Of a stretch of 64,000 nucleotides of DNA, positions 47,027-54,447 are shown piece by piece. Within the stretch, counting starts at the first letter, position 1, and every line of letters starts with the position of its first letter. The notes beneath the pieces are model-generated. The model did not search any database. It saw only the letters and a list, made by a program, of their open reading frames with translations, and was not told the origin of the DNA. Source of the stretch: JAXGQE01 sp040766585 (lineage in GTDB: Bacteria > Bacillota > SLNR01); NCBI GenBank assembly GCA_040766585.1, contig JAXGQE010000008.1, positions 62,001 through 126,000 of the forward strand. The letters run 5' to 3'. A program made the translations under genes and the position numbers.

Positions 47027-47506
47027 TTAACTACAGATTCGTTCCCATTTATTGATCTGCACCAGTGGCTTGGTCTTATCATTGTAAGGCATTACAAGCA
47101 GAGATCTTTGATCATATCGGACAAAAAAACCCCTCTTGTCCTTATGATCCTCTAACTCAAATGGATCATTTGACAAAGCAATAAAATCATGGATGTAAAA
47201 CAGATCTACCCTTGCTTTAAAAATTTCATAATACACAAGTTTTGCTAGATCTAATGTATAGAGCTTTCTGTTGAAGACGGAATACGAGGTGAATTGATGT
47301 TCCTCGACAATCACGTGCGTGAAGCGCCAGATGTCCCCTTTTAATAGCATGATTCCCGGCAAAGCCATCATCAACGAAAAAGTAAGCAAGAAGAATTCAT
47401 TAAGAACACTTGAAGGAAACATTAGTGGACCTACAAGACAGACAATAATCGCTAGTAACATGACTTTGGCACGGTCTCTCCACACTTGAGAAAAATAAAT
47501 CTTCAC
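47027..47506 (-). CDS. Prophage membrane protein, unknown function
   Basis: A 159-residue protein with two membrane helices near the N-terminus (VMLLAIIVCLVGPLMF and EFFLLTFSLMMALPGIMLL), then a cytosolic part with beta-strand character (TSYSVFNRKLYTLDLAKLVYYEIF). It starts with GTG at 47506, 8 bases after GGGAGG. It sits in the lysogeny arm next to the repressor, where phages often carry superinfection-exclusion or other lysogenic-conversion genes; that role is a guess. Confidence 0.65.
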   Translation of the reverse strand: MKIYFSQVWRDRAKVMLLAIIVCLVGPLMFPSSVLNEFFLLTFSLMMALPGIMLLKGDIWRFTHVIVEEHQFTSYSVFNRKLYTLDLAKLVYYEIFKARVDLFYIHDFIALSNDPFELEDHKDKRGFFVRYDQRSLLVMPYNDKTKPLVQINKWERICS

Positions 47507-47529
47507 ATGTGTACCTCCCGAACGTCAAT

Positions 47530-47856
47530 TTACTCCTTATACCCGTATTTCTTCAGAATGTATTCCTTGAACTCCTCCAAACTCTTTCTTGCCTCCTCAG
47601 GTAGTTCGTCCATCGGATCATCGGTTCGATGTGCTGCGATGGTCTCTATAGGCTCTTTGATGTTTGTTCTACCAAGAAGGTAGTCAATACTTACTCCAAA
47701 AAGAGTAGCTAACTTCCCAAGCAATTCATAATCGGGGGCTCTATCTTCTGTCTCATATTTGGATAAAGCCCAATAAGAAATCTCCAGCTTTTGAGCCAGA
47801 TCTTCACGGGTCATTCCTTTTTCTTCTCTTAGTTCGCGGATCCTAGATCCGATCAT
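47530..47856 (-). CDS. CI-like prophage repressor (XRE family)
   Basis: A 108-residue regulator. Residues 1-65 form an XRE-type helix-turn-helix (IGSRIRELREEKGMTREDLAQKLEISYWALSKYETEDRAPDY in parts); the tail is short, helical and acidic (LPEEARKSLEEFKEYILKKYG) and has no self-cleaving peptidase domain, so removal by ImmA rather than autocleavage is likely. It is divergently placed from the Cro-like gene, with a shared operator region. AGGAGATG precedes the ATG. Confidence 0.88.
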   Translation of the reverse strand: MIGSRIRELREEKGMTREDLAQKLEISYWALSKYETEDRAPDYELLGKLATLFGVSIDYLLGRTNIKEPIETIAAHRTDDPMDELPEEARKSLEEFKEYILKKYGYKE

Positions 47857-47886
47857 GAGCTCATCTCCTGTATTCGAACTACCATC

Positions 47887-47915
47887 ATAATAGCCTATTT
47901 GTCCAATCTGCGCAA
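47887..47915 (-). promoter_or_regulatory. Leftward repressor promoter
   Basis: On the minus strand TTGCGC (47915-47910), 17-base spacer, TATTAT (47892-47887). An operator-like element (47891-47905) lies within it. Confidence 0.55.
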
Positions 47916-47996
47916 TAAATTAGACAAAAAGTCTAAAAAACTATTGACAATGGACAAAATGTCCATTAATATGACAGTAGATGGACGAATTGTCAA
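47891..47996. promoter_or_regulatory. Regularly spaced operator array of the lysis-lysogeny switch
   Basis: Four 15-bp TRGAC-N5-GTCYA elements: TAGCCTATTTGTCCA (47891, imperfect), TAGACAAAAAGTCTA (47921, perfect), TGGACAAAATGTCCA (47951, perfect), TGGACGAATTGTCAA (47982, one mismatch). Starts are 30, 30 and 31 bases apart, i.e. near three helical turns, so all lie on one face of the DNA. They cover both divergent promoters. Confidence 0.85.
47944..47972 (+). promoter_or_regulatory. Rightward early promoter
   Basis: TTGACA at 47944-47949, 17-base spacer, TAATAT at 47967-47972. A perfect operator (47951-47965) fills the spacer, so binding there must block it. Confidence 0.75.
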
Positions 47997-48014
47997 GGTG
48001 AGGAGGTGATCTAA

Positions 48015-48245
48015 TTGCGCGAGGCTTTGCGTAAAGCAAGAAAGATTCGTAAGCTGTCAGTGAGCAAATTAGCTAAAAATCTAGGAATATCTGAATCTTA
48101 TTATTACAAAATAGAAAGTGGTTTGAGAGACCCGAATGTAGATCTGGCAAAATCAATTGCTACAATTCTCGGAGGTAGCGTGGATAGCCTTTTTTTTGGG
48201 ATAGACTTGGACGAAACGTCTAATCGATGCAAAGAAGTTTACTAA
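48015..48245 (+). CDS. Cro-like XRE-family regulator
   Basis: A 76-residue DNA-binding protein that is almost entirely one XRE HTH (LRKARKIRKLSVSKLAKNLGISESYYYKIESGLRDPNVDLAKSIATILG in parts). It starts with TTG at 48015 behind a full anti-SD match AGGAGGTGATC. It is the first rightward gene after the operator array, as Cro is. Its own 3' end contains another operator-type element (48208-48222). Confidence 0.85.
   Translation: MREALRKARKIRKLSVSKLAKNLGISESYYYKIESGLRDPNVDLAKSIATILGGSVDSLFFGIDLDETSNRCKEVY
48208..48222. promoter_or_regulatory. Operator-type element inside the Cro-like gene
   Basis: TGGACGAAACGTCTA fits TRGAC-N5-GTCYA perfectly in the half-sites. It is 226 bases from the last array member and in the coding sequence (LDETSN), so it may support looping or roadblock repression. 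Confidence 0.6.
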
Positions 48246-48286
48246 ACGAATCGAATGCATTTTTTGCGCATTGAGGAGTGTGATAA

Positions 48287-48451
48287 ATGAAAAGAACAAA
48301 GATACGTACGAAATGCCCTTATGACAGCAGCAGGACCGTTAGGATCGATAAGGGAGCGTGTGAATGGTCCCTGTCCTGTGAAGGTGGGTGGTGTCTCCAG
48401 GACTGCACCTACTGCGGAGTCGGGGAAAAGGAAGATGTTGAAGATACTTGA
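48287..48451 (+). CDS. Small cysteine-rich phage protein
   Basis: A 54-residue gene with ATG 48287 behind GAGGAGT. It reads KRTKIRTKCPYDSSRTVRID at the start and has six cysteines, the last in CLQDCTYCGVGE, so it probably binds zinc. No known family. Confidence 0.55.
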   Translation: MKRTKIRTKCPYDSSRTVRIDKGACEWSLSCEGGWCLQDCTYCGVGEKEDVEDT

Positions 48452-48490
48452 TCTTATATCCAGTATATCGGAGAGGAGGTGATTAGAGCA

Positions 48491-48937
48491 ATGTATGAGC
48501 AAGCACGGATCCAGTGCCAGCTTAGCAGAGAGCATGCAGCACATATGTTGCATATTGGCAGCAGGACCCTATTTGGATACGAAAAGGGGCAGGTCACAGT
48601 ACCTCCGGAAGTGGTGCTGGCCATGGCAGACCTGTACGGCAGACCGGACATGCCGGCAAGATACTGCGAAAATGAGTGTCCGATTGGGCAACGATATGCG
48701 CACAAAGTAGTTGATACCAACTTTCCGCTTTCTGTACTGGAGTTCTTAAAGCGATTCAATGATGTCAAGGACAAGATTGATTCCTTGATCCGGATATCGG
48801 CAGACGGAAACATCCAGGCGAGTGAGCTAGAGGAGTTTACGGACATCTACACAGATATGAGCGAGCTGGAAGAATCCATTGCCATCTTCAAACTTCAGGT
48901 GATGGGGATTAAAGCAAAGAGAGCCGTTGCAGGCTAA
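48491..48937 (+). CDS. Phage HTH regulator
   Basis: A ~148-residue protein. The first ~65 residues form an XRE-like HTH (ARIQCQLSREHAAHMLHIGSRTLFGYEKGQVTVPPEV in parts), followed by CENECPIGQRYAH and a helical tail (FLKRFNDVKDKIDSLIRISADGNI). Such proteins are common in the early region of siphophages of Bacillota as early regulators. AGGAGGTGAT ends 7 bases before ATG 48491, which I prefer over the GTG at 48479 that overlaps the site. Confidence 0.7.
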   Translation: MYEQARIQCQLSREHAAHMLHIGSRTLFGYEKGQVTVPPEVVLAMADLYGRPDMPARYCENECPIGQRYAHKVVDTNFPLSVLEFLKRFNDVKDKIDSLIRISADGNIQASELEEFTDIYTDMSELEESIAIFKLQVMGIKAKRAVAG

Positions 48938-48951
48938 AGGAGGAAAAGAAT

Positions 48952-49254
48952 ATGAAATGCAAATGCGGCTATGAAGTAAATGAAAACATGAAATTTTGCC
49001 CTGAATGCGGTGAAAAGATCGTCAGTCAAAAATCACCATCACAAGTGCCTGAAACTGCTGAGATCGTACCTCTACCGCCAGTGCTGAATTCGAATGATGT
49101 CTGCGAGCTGTTCAGCATATCTAAGAACATGCTATATGAACTTTGCTGGCAGAAGAAGATCCCTCACATCCGGATCGGTAAGAAGTATGCCTTTCGTTCC
49201 AAAGAGATTCTCGAGTGGGCTGGTACAAAAGAGAAGATCAGTACAGCAGGATGA
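48952..49254 (+). CDS. Zinc-ribbon/HTH_17 excisionase-like protein
   Basis: A 100-residue two-part protein. Residues 1-25 form a zinc ribbon (CKCGYEV..CPECGEKI). Residues ~45-95 form the excisionase-type helix-turn-helix (LNSNDVCELFSISKNMLYELCWQKKIPHIRIGKKYAFRSKEILEW in parts). It could be an excisionase partner for the integrase or an early regulator. AGGAGG precedes the ATG. Confidence 0.75.
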   Translation: MKCKCGYEVNENMKFCPECGEKIVSQKSPSQVPETAEIVPLPPVLNSNDVCELFSISKNMLYELCWQKKIPHIRIGKKYAFRSKEILEWAGTKEKISTAG

Positions 49255-49264
49255 GGAGAGATTC

Positions 49265-49393
49265 ATGTGCAGACAAAAAAAGAAAGCGCCCTCGAAAGAG
49301 CGCTACCGAAAAAACCTTAACCAAAGTATAGCACGAGTAACAAGACTTTTCAATGTCAAAAATAACACGGAGGTGTTGACATGGCAGCGGTAA
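49265..49393 (+). CDS. Possible small basic phage protein
   Basis: A 42-residue frame with a GAGGAGAG site, rich in Lys/Arg (RQKKKAPSKERYRKN). It overlaps the next gene by 13 bases and covers a partial hairpin (AGCGCCCTCGAAAGAGCGCT). It may be a real basic leader protein or just spacer. Confidence 0.3.
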   Translation: MCRQKKKAPSKERYRKNLNQSIARVTRLFNVKNNTEVLTWQR

Positions 49394-50313
49394 CGCTAGC
49401 AAAGACACTGGATATGGATCGGAACGAGTGGTTAGAGCTCCGAAGAACTGGGATCGGTGGCAGTGAGGCATCCGCCATCTTAGGACTCAATCCCTGGAAG
49501 ACAGCCATGGATGTGTGGCTGGATAAGACAGGAGAATTCACAGAAGACGAAGAGCCGGACAATGAAAAAAAGTATTGGGGAACGGTCCTGGAGGATGTGG
49601 TAACCAGGGAATTTATGAAGCGGACCGGGCTGAAAGTACGGCGCAAGAACGCCATGCTTCGGCACAAAGATTATCCCTGGATGCTGGCCAATGTGGACCG
49701 GTTGGTGGTGGGTGAGAAGGCCGGTCTGGAAACCAAAACCACGAGTGTCTACAGCTCAGAAGACTGGGAGGACGGCATTCCGGACTACTACATTCCCCAG
49801 GTTCAGCATTACATGGCTGTGACAGGATTCCCTGTGTGGTATGTAGCGGTTCTGATTGGCGGCCAGGAGTTTAGGAACTATAGGGTGGTCAGGGATGATA
49901 GCTTCATACATGATCTGGTGGCAGCAGAGACAGAGTTTTGGGGGATGGTGAAAAGCTGTACTCCTCCTCCCATAGATGGTACCAAGGCCAGCTCAGAACT
50001 GGTGAAGCGAATGTATCCTTTGGCGGAACAGAATCGTGAGGTGGATCTACCCTTTGAAGCATTCAATTTGATTCAGCAGTACGAAAAGGCAGCAGAAGAA
50101 GAGAAGAAGATCCAGCTCGTAAAAGATGAGGCAACCAATCGCCTAAAGGATATGCTGGGTACTGCAGAGCGAGGGTCCATCCATGGACGAGAGGTTCTTT
50201 GGAAGAATGTCTGTCAGAAGAGGCTTGATGGAAAGGCGCTGCAGCAGACCTGCCCCGACATCTATAACGCTTACCTGAATGAAAGCACATACCGAAGATT
50301 CTCTATCAAATAG
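49381..50313 (+). CDS. YqaJ-type phage recombination exonuclease
   Basis: A 310-residue nuclease of the YqaJ/lambda-exonuclease (PD-(D/E)xK) fold. Visible marks are RRTGIGGSEASAILGLNPW, WGTVLEDVVTREF, LANVDRLVV with the active-site Asp and LETKTTS with Glu and Lys, then YIPQVQHYMAVTG. It digests one strand of double-stranded ends to make single strands for annealing. GGAGGTG lies close before ATG 49381. The annealing partner is probably encoded two genes on. Confidence 0.9.
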   Translation: MAAVTLAKTLDMDRNEWLELRRTGIGGSEASAILGLNPWKTAMDVWLDKTGEFTEDEEPDNEKKYWGTVLEDVVTREFMKRTGLKVRRKNAMLRHKDYPWMLANVDRLVVGEKAGLETKTTSVYSSEDWEDGIPDYYIPQVQHYMAVTGFPVWYVAVLIGGQEFRNYRVVRDDSFIHDLVAAETEFWGMVKSCTPPPIDGTKASSELVKRMYPLAEQNREVDLPFEAFNLIQQYEKAAEEEKKIQLVKDEATNRLKDMLGTAERGSIHGREVLWKNVCQKRLDGKALQQTCPDIYNAYLNESTYRRFSIK

Positions 50314-50337
50314 TGCTGGCAGGAAGGGGGAGCCAAG

Positions 50338-50805
50338 ATGACGAGTGCTAGGAAGCTGGAATGGCAGCGGAATATGCGCAGAGAGTTTGCGAAGGAACAC
50401 GGGTACTCTACCGCCAGCCATTATGCGACTAACGGACTGCGAAAGCAGGTACTCGAAAGAGACAAATACCGCTGCCGGATGTGCGGCATGACCGATACTG
50501 AGCACAAAGAAAAGTGGGGGCGGCCGATCACCATCGATCACAAGGACCGGAACAAGAAGAACAACACCATGGCAAACCTGTGGACACTCTGCCTCTCATG
50601 TCACGGGAGGAAGGATCAGCTCCCCAGGCTCAGACAGGCTAAAGTGCCAAAGTTCAAATATCAGATTCTGTTCCTTCGAAAAAAAGGTTTATCATACCAG
50701 GCGATTGCAGATCAGTTAGATTTAAGCCCTACAGCCATATGGAAGTGGGATAAACGATGGAAAGAGGAGGAGATCATCAATGACAGAGCAGCAAATCAGC
50801 TATAA
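50338..50805 (+). CDS. HNH endonuclease with C-terminal HTH
   Basis: A 155-residue protein. The HNH nuclease core is YRCRMCGMTDTEH / ITIDHKDRNKKNNTMANLWTLCLSCHGRKD, with two CxxC zinc pairs and the HNH His in IDH. The last ~45 residues (LFLRKKGLSYQAIADQLDLSPTAIWKWDKRW in part) form a helix-turn-helix, which may target the nuclease. Free-standing HNH proteins between phage recombination genes may be homing nucleases; that is inference. It overlaps the next gene by 26 bases. Confidence 0.85.
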   Translation: MTSARKLEWQRNMRREFAKEHGYSTASHYATNGLRKQVLERDKYRCRMCGMTDTEHKEKWGRPITIDHKDRNKKNNTMANLWTLCLSCHGRKDQLPRLRQAKVPKFKYQILFLRKKGLSYQAIADQLDLSPTAIWKWDKRWKEEEIINDRAANQL

Positions 50806-51532
50806 CGCCTTAAGTGTCATCGACAGTGTAGATATCCGGGAAGTGAGTCATACCATGGCCAAGATCGCCCAGTTTCAGCAGGTAGTGCAGAAGAACCTGA
50901 AGCAGAACTACGATTTTGGTGTGATCCCGGGAACGCCTAAACCCACACTCTTAAAGCCAGGGGCAGAGAAGATCTTTATGCTCTTAGGCCTTCAGTCTCA
51001 GTTTGATATCATCGATTCCACCCGTGATTTTGACAAAGGATTCTTCCAGTACGCAGTCAAGTGCCGGCTGTACAAAGGGGATATGCTGATCACCGAAGGC
51101 ATTGGTGCTGCCAACAATCGGGAGAAGAAGTGGATCAAACTGGATCCGTACACTATCGACAACACTGTGTTGAAGATGGCCAGAAAGCGCAGTATGACCG
51201 ATGCCGCACTCACTGTAGGGAGCTTGAGTGACATCTTTACCCAGGACCTGACCGATATAGACATTGAAGGCGAGCCGGTCAGCACACAGCAAAAGACCTA
51301 CACCGATCAGGACGGGACCATCTCCAAGGCCCAGGCCAAGCGCATGTTTGCCCTGGCCAACGGGGACAATGATCTGGTCCGAGAGATTCTGGGAGCACAC
51401 GGATACACCCGCTCCGAGCAGGTGGAAAAGACCGCCTACAAGGAGATCTGCGATCAGATCGAGTTTGTGGCAAACTCAAAAACAAAGGATGATGAGATTC
51501 CGGGGACCGAGGTGGAAGCCGATGCCGTATAA
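50780..51532 (+). CDS. Conserved phage protein, candidate single-strand annealing partner
   Basis: A 250-residue protein with KQNYDFGVIPGTPKPTLLKPGAEKIFMLLGLQ, FFQYAVKCRLYKGDMLITEGIGAANNREKKW and NTVLKMARKRSMTDAALTVGSLSDIFTQDLTD. I recall this pattern from phage proteins beside YqaJ-type exonucleases. Position and the basic, conserved core suggest a DNA-annealing or recombination-mediator role, but it is not a recognisable RecT, Erf or Sak protein to me. The acidic C-terminal tail (TKDDEIPGTEVEADAV) resembles SSB-type tails. Confidence 0.6.
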   Translation: MTEQQISYNALSVIDSVDIREVSHTMAKIAQFQQVVQKNLKQNYDFGVIPGTPKPTLLKPGAEKIFMLLGLQSQFDIIDSTRDFDKGFFQYAVKCRLYKGDMLITEGIGAANNREKKWIKLDPYTIDNTVLKMARKRSMTDAALTVGSLSDIFTQDLTDIDIEGEPVSTQQKTYTDQDGTISKAQAKRMFALANGDNDLVREILGAHGYTRSEQVEKTAYKEICDQIEFVANSKTKDDEIPGTEVEADAV

Positions 51533-51674
51533 GCACTGCGATAAATGTCATGAATACTCGTACAGTGCCAGCAGCCGGGGGCAGTGGATCTGCCCCCACT
51601 GCGGGCGAGACATAACGGATGCGGAGGTGTACCATGAAAAGCCGAATCTACCGGAGAGCAAACGGAGCGCATGA
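51522..51674 (+). CDS. Small zinc-ribbon phage protein
   Basis: A 50-residue frame, ATG 51522, GAGGTGG upstream, overlapping the previous stop. CDKCHEYSYSASSRGQWICPHCG holds two CxxC pairs. Ends inside the next gene's start region. Confidence 0.6.
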   Translation: MPYKHCDKCHEYSYSASSRGQWICPHCGRDITDAEVYHEKPNLPESKRSA

Positions 51675-52170
51675 ATTGAAAACGGATCAGATCATTGTGT
51701 GTATGCTGGCAGCCCTCTCCATGTTGCTCTTTTTCCACAATCTGAATATGAACGTCAGGATGGAAAAGGCAAGAGCTGAGCTTGCCCAGATGGAAGTCCG
51801 GCTGCAAGAGCTCACCGACCAGAATGAAGTGCTGCAGGCAATGGTGTCCGATCTGTTCGGAACGATGTCTGTACAAACCATGGAAATCACCTTCTACGCG
51901 CCTCTTGATCCAGAAGCCAAAGAGGGCATGTGTTTCTCGGGAGACCGCACGGTGACTGCATCCGGAGCACCTGTGATCATCGGTGAAACTGTCTCTGCAG
52001 CCCGTTCGGTTCCGTTCGGAACGAGAGTCTGGATTGAGGGCTTTGGCTGGCGGGAAGTAACGGATCGAGGCGGACAAATCACAGATGGCAGACTGGACAT
52101 TGCAGTAGATACGGTTGAAGAAGCCATGCAGCTGGGTAGACAAAAGGCGCTTGTGCTGATTGCTGAATAG
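51634..52170 (+). CDS. Membrane-anchored 3D-domain protein
   Basis: A 178-residue protein with a single N-terminal membrane helix (IIVCMLAALSMLLFFHNL), a coiled coil (MEKARAELAQMEVRLQELTDQNEVLQAMV in part), and a C-terminal 3D domain: ITFYAPLDPEA, SVPFGTRVWIEGFGWREVTDRGGQITDGRLDIAVDT with the conserved Asp residues. 3D domains resemble the MltA lytic-transglycosylase barrel. A cell-wall-directed protein among DNA recombination genes is unexpected. ATG 51634 follows GGAGGTG. Confidence 0.8.
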   Translation: MKSRIYRRANGAHELKTDQIIVCMLAALSMLLFFHNLNMNVRMEKARAELAQMEVRLQELTDQNEVLQAMVSDLFGTMSVQTMEITFYAPLDPEAKEGMCFSGDRTVTASGAPVIIGETVSAARSVPFGTRVWIEGFGWREVTDRGGQITDGRLDIAVDTVEEAMQLGRQKALVLIAE

Positions 52171-52184
52171 GGGGAGGGTAGGAC

Positions 52185-53204
52185 ATGAAGGATGTGTCAC
52201 GGTATTCAAAAGTATTTGTGAAGATATGGAGTTCCAAGGATTTTCGGTCTCTGTCCGATAACGGAAAGCTGACATTCATGTACTTGCTTACATCCCCGCA
52301 TCGCAACATGGGAGGGTATTATGTCCTTCCCTTTCCCTATCTCTGCTTTGATGTGGGATTATCAGAACAAGATGCCCGAGCTGCCCTCCAGGAGATCGTT
52401 GATACCGGTATGGCTATGTATGATTATGATACCCATGTAGTGCTAGTTTCCAACTGGTTTAGATACAATCCGATTGAAAATACCAATCAGGCGAAGGGCT
52501 TGAACAGGCAGCTGGGAGAAATGCCGGCGAGTTTCCTGTTCTCCTATTTTGCAGAGCAGGTAGAAGAGCACTGCAAGTTCCCGGAAACGGTTCTGAAAGG
52601 ATTGGAAGAAGAGATCTCTATCCGCAACAAACCGGATCCGGAAGACAGTTCCTCTGAAAGTAAAGAAAACACAGTTGAATCAAGGGTTAGTGATACCCTT
52701 TCCGAAGATAAGGGGAACTGTTCAGAAACCCTTTCGAAACCCTTAGCAAACCCTTCCGAAACCCTCTCGAAACCGTTTCGGAACCGTATACCAAACCAGG
52801 AACAGGAACAGGAACAGAAACAGAAAGCAGAAGACAGGAACAGGAAGGGGGTCTGGGGGAAACCAAAACCCCCAGACCTGGACACTGGCGTGTATGAGCG
52901 TGTCAAAAAAATGTACAACGATGCCAGAGGTGACATGCCGGAAATGCAGTTACTCACCGAAAAACGGAAAAAAGCAATTCGGGCAAGGCTCGAGACCCAC
53001 ACAGAAAATGACATACACGCAGTTTTCTTAAAGGCGGCTGAAAGTGATTTCTTGTCTGGCAGGTCTGGTCAGTGGCAGGCAAACTTTGATTGGCTTTTGA
53101 ATCCGAACAACTTTGTCAAAGTTCTGGAGGGCAACTACAGCAGCCGGGCTTCGCCAAAAATCCCAAGAGGGTTTCAATCGCTTATGGAAATGGGGGATGC
53201 TTAA
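52185..53204 (+). CDS. Phage replication initiator / replisome organiser
   Basis: A 339-residue initiator. The N-terminal winged-helix part (SRYSKVFVKIWSSKDFRSLSDNGKLTFMYLLTSPH in part; VVLVSNWFRYNPIEN) resembles phage replisome organisers. A low-complexity linker (residues ~150-225) is repetitive at DNA level, with SETLSKP repeated and QEQEQEQKQK. The C-terminal domain has LLTEKRKKAIRARLE and SGQWQANFDWLLNPNNFVKVLEG, the C-terminal block seen in DnaD/replisome-organiser-type proteins. It should bind the iterons inside its own gene and recruit the helicase loader encoded next. Confidence 0.85.
   Translation: MKDVSRYSKVFVKIWSSKDFRSLSDNGKLTFMYLLTSPHRNMGGYYVLPFPYLCFDVGLSEQDARAALQEIVDTGMAMYDYDTHVVLVSNWFRYNPIENTNQAKGLNRQLGEMPASFLFSYFAEQVEEHCKFPETVLKGLEEEISIRNKPDPEDSSSESKENTVESRVSDTLSEDKGNCSETLSKPLANPSETLSKPFRNRIPNQEQEQEQKQKAEDRNRKGVWGKPKPPDLDTGVYERVKKMYNDARGDMPEMQLLTEKRKKAIRARLETHTENDIHAVFLKAAESDFLSGRSGQWQANFDWLLNPNNFVKVLEGNYSSRASPKIPRGFQSLMEMGDA
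52725..52790 (+). repeat. Iteron-like tandem repeats, candidate phage replication origin
   Basis: Six contiguous units: GAAACCCTTTC, GAAACCCTTAGC, AAACCCTTCC, GAAACCCTCTC, GAAACCGTTTC, GGAACCGTATA, each 10-12 bases, about one helical turn. A partial unit (ACCCTTTCCGAAG) lies 30 bases upstream. A CAGGAA-type repeat follows. Phage origins are often inside the initiator gene. Confidence 0.7.
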
Positions 53205-53834
53205 ATGACCAGAAATGACATTGTTCATATTATGGCATGGGTGTTGGCTAATCATCCGCATATGCAGGATCAGGACCTTCGTCCGACAGTACAGCTTTGG
53301 GAAAGGATGTTTGCCGATGTGGATCGGGAACGATTTGAGACCGCCATCATGAAGGTCATGGCCAGAAACCCGTTTTTCCCGACTGTGGCTGCAATCAGCA
53401 AGGCATTGATGATCGAGAATGATCCGACGCCCATCGAAGCATGGGGAGAAGTGACCAAGGCCATCCGGATTTACGGATACTGCCGGCCGGATGAAGCATT
53501 GTCTTCCATGAGCCCTTTGACAAAGCAGGTAGTTAAATCCTTGGGGTGGATGAATATCTGTGCATCGGAAGAGCCGGATGTCATCCGGGGACAATTCATG
53601 AACCACTATTCGGTACTGGCGCAGCGGGCAAAAGACATGGCTGTGCTACCTAGAAAGCTTCGTCTGTCGGACCCGGGGATGGCTTCCATGTCCGATGCTA
53701 TGAAAAATGTGGTAGATATGCTGACAGGCGATGTTGAGTCAAATGATTCAAGCGCAAAAGAATCCCAAAAGGAACATAAGCCTTCCAAGTTGATCGATTT
53801 TTCAGAGAAAAATCTGCGGGCACATAGCAATTGA
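53205..53834 (+). CDS. Helicase-loader-type phage replication protein
   Basis: A 209-residue protein starting TRNDIVHIMAWVLANHPH, with LRPTVQLWERMFADVDRERFETAIMKVMARNPFFPTVAAI in part: the helical pattern of the G39P-type 'loader and inhibitor of G40P' family. These hold the replicative helicase inactive and place it at the origin with the initiator. The C-terminal part is not recognisable. It directly follows the initiator gene, which supports the role. Confidence 0.75.
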   Translation: MTRNDIVHIMAWVLANHPHMQDQDLRPTVQLWERMFADVDRERFETAIMKVMARNPFFPTVAAISKALMIENDPTPIEAWGEVTKAIRIYGYCRPDEALSSMSPLTKQVVKSLGWMNICASEEPDVIRGQFMNHYSVLAQRAKDMAVLPRKLRLSDPGMASMSDAMKNVVDMLTGDVESNDSSAKESQKEHKPSKLIDFSEKNLRAHSN

Positions 53835-53885
53835 TCCGTCCATACATCGAACGACATCGAACACATAAAAAAAAGGGGGATCATC

Positions 53886-54335
53886 ATGTTCAGGTTCACA
53901 GTACCCGGAGAGCCCATGGGAAAAGGACGGTCACGAGTCACAAGGCACGGATCCTATACACCCAAGGAGACACAAAACTATGAGGCACTGGTAAAGCAGA
54001 TGTTCTCAATTCACTATCCAGGAAATGTTCCTGTCCGGGATGTTCCCCTATCTGTGAAGATATGCGCATACTTCTCAGTACCGTCTAGTGCTCCAGTAAA
54101 AAAGAAACAGGCCATGCTGGAAGGTGTAATCCGGCCCACCAAACGGCCGGACATTGACAATATTGCCAAGATTATCACGGACGCCTTGAATAAAATCGCC
54201 TATCATGATGATGCCCAGATCGTAGACATTGCAGTTGAGAAATTCTACTCGCTGACTCCCTGCGTGGAGATCCGGATCGAAAGGTGGGATTGTGATGGCA
54301 AAACAGCAGCCAGCGCACATCATAGTGACTTGTGA
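53886..54335 (+). CDS. RusA-family Holliday-junction resolvase
   Basis: A 149-residue endonuclease. FTVPGEPMGKGRSRVTRHGSY is the N-terminal signature; the catalytic acidic residues lie in KRPDIDNIAKIITDALNKIAYHDDAQI (D89, D91, D99, D108). RusA cuts four-way junctions during phage recombination and replication. AAGGGGG precedes the ATG. Confidence 0.92.
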   Translation: MFRFTVPGEPMGKGRSRVTRHGSYTPKETQNYEALVKQMFSIHYPGNVPVRDVPLSVKICAYFSVPSSAPVKKKQAMLEGVIRPTKRPDIDNIAKIITDALNKIAYHDDAQIVDIAVEKFYSLTPCVEIRIERWDCDGKTAASAHHSDL

Positions 54336-54447
54336 GTATTGCAAGGCTAGACTGGCAGCACCCCGAGGTGAGGATCTGCCGACCTGCTACATATGCGGAG
54401 GCAGGATGCTGCCGGAAGAAACTTTCGAGGAGGGTGCGAAATGCTAA
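54295..54447 (+). CDS. Small zinc-ribbon phage protein
   Basis: A 50-residue frame overlapping the rusA end and the ssb start. VTCEYCKARL and PTCYICGGRM hold two CxxC pairs. AAAGGTGG lies upstream. Probably a zinc-binding accessory protein. Confidence 0.6.
   Translation: MAKQQPAHIIVTCEYCKARLAAPRGEDLPTCYICGGRMLPEETFEEGAKC

Noticed and set aside
51264..51521. Upstream extension of the small zinc-ribbon gene at 51522
   Set aside because: It is a shifted frame of the preceding conserved phage protein; only the part from ATG 51522 has a ribosome site and CxxC pairs.
52796..52846. CAGGAA repeats as part of the origin
   Set aside because: They encode a Gln/Glu-rich linker and can be explained by codon repetition; only the GAAACCC units are called iterons.
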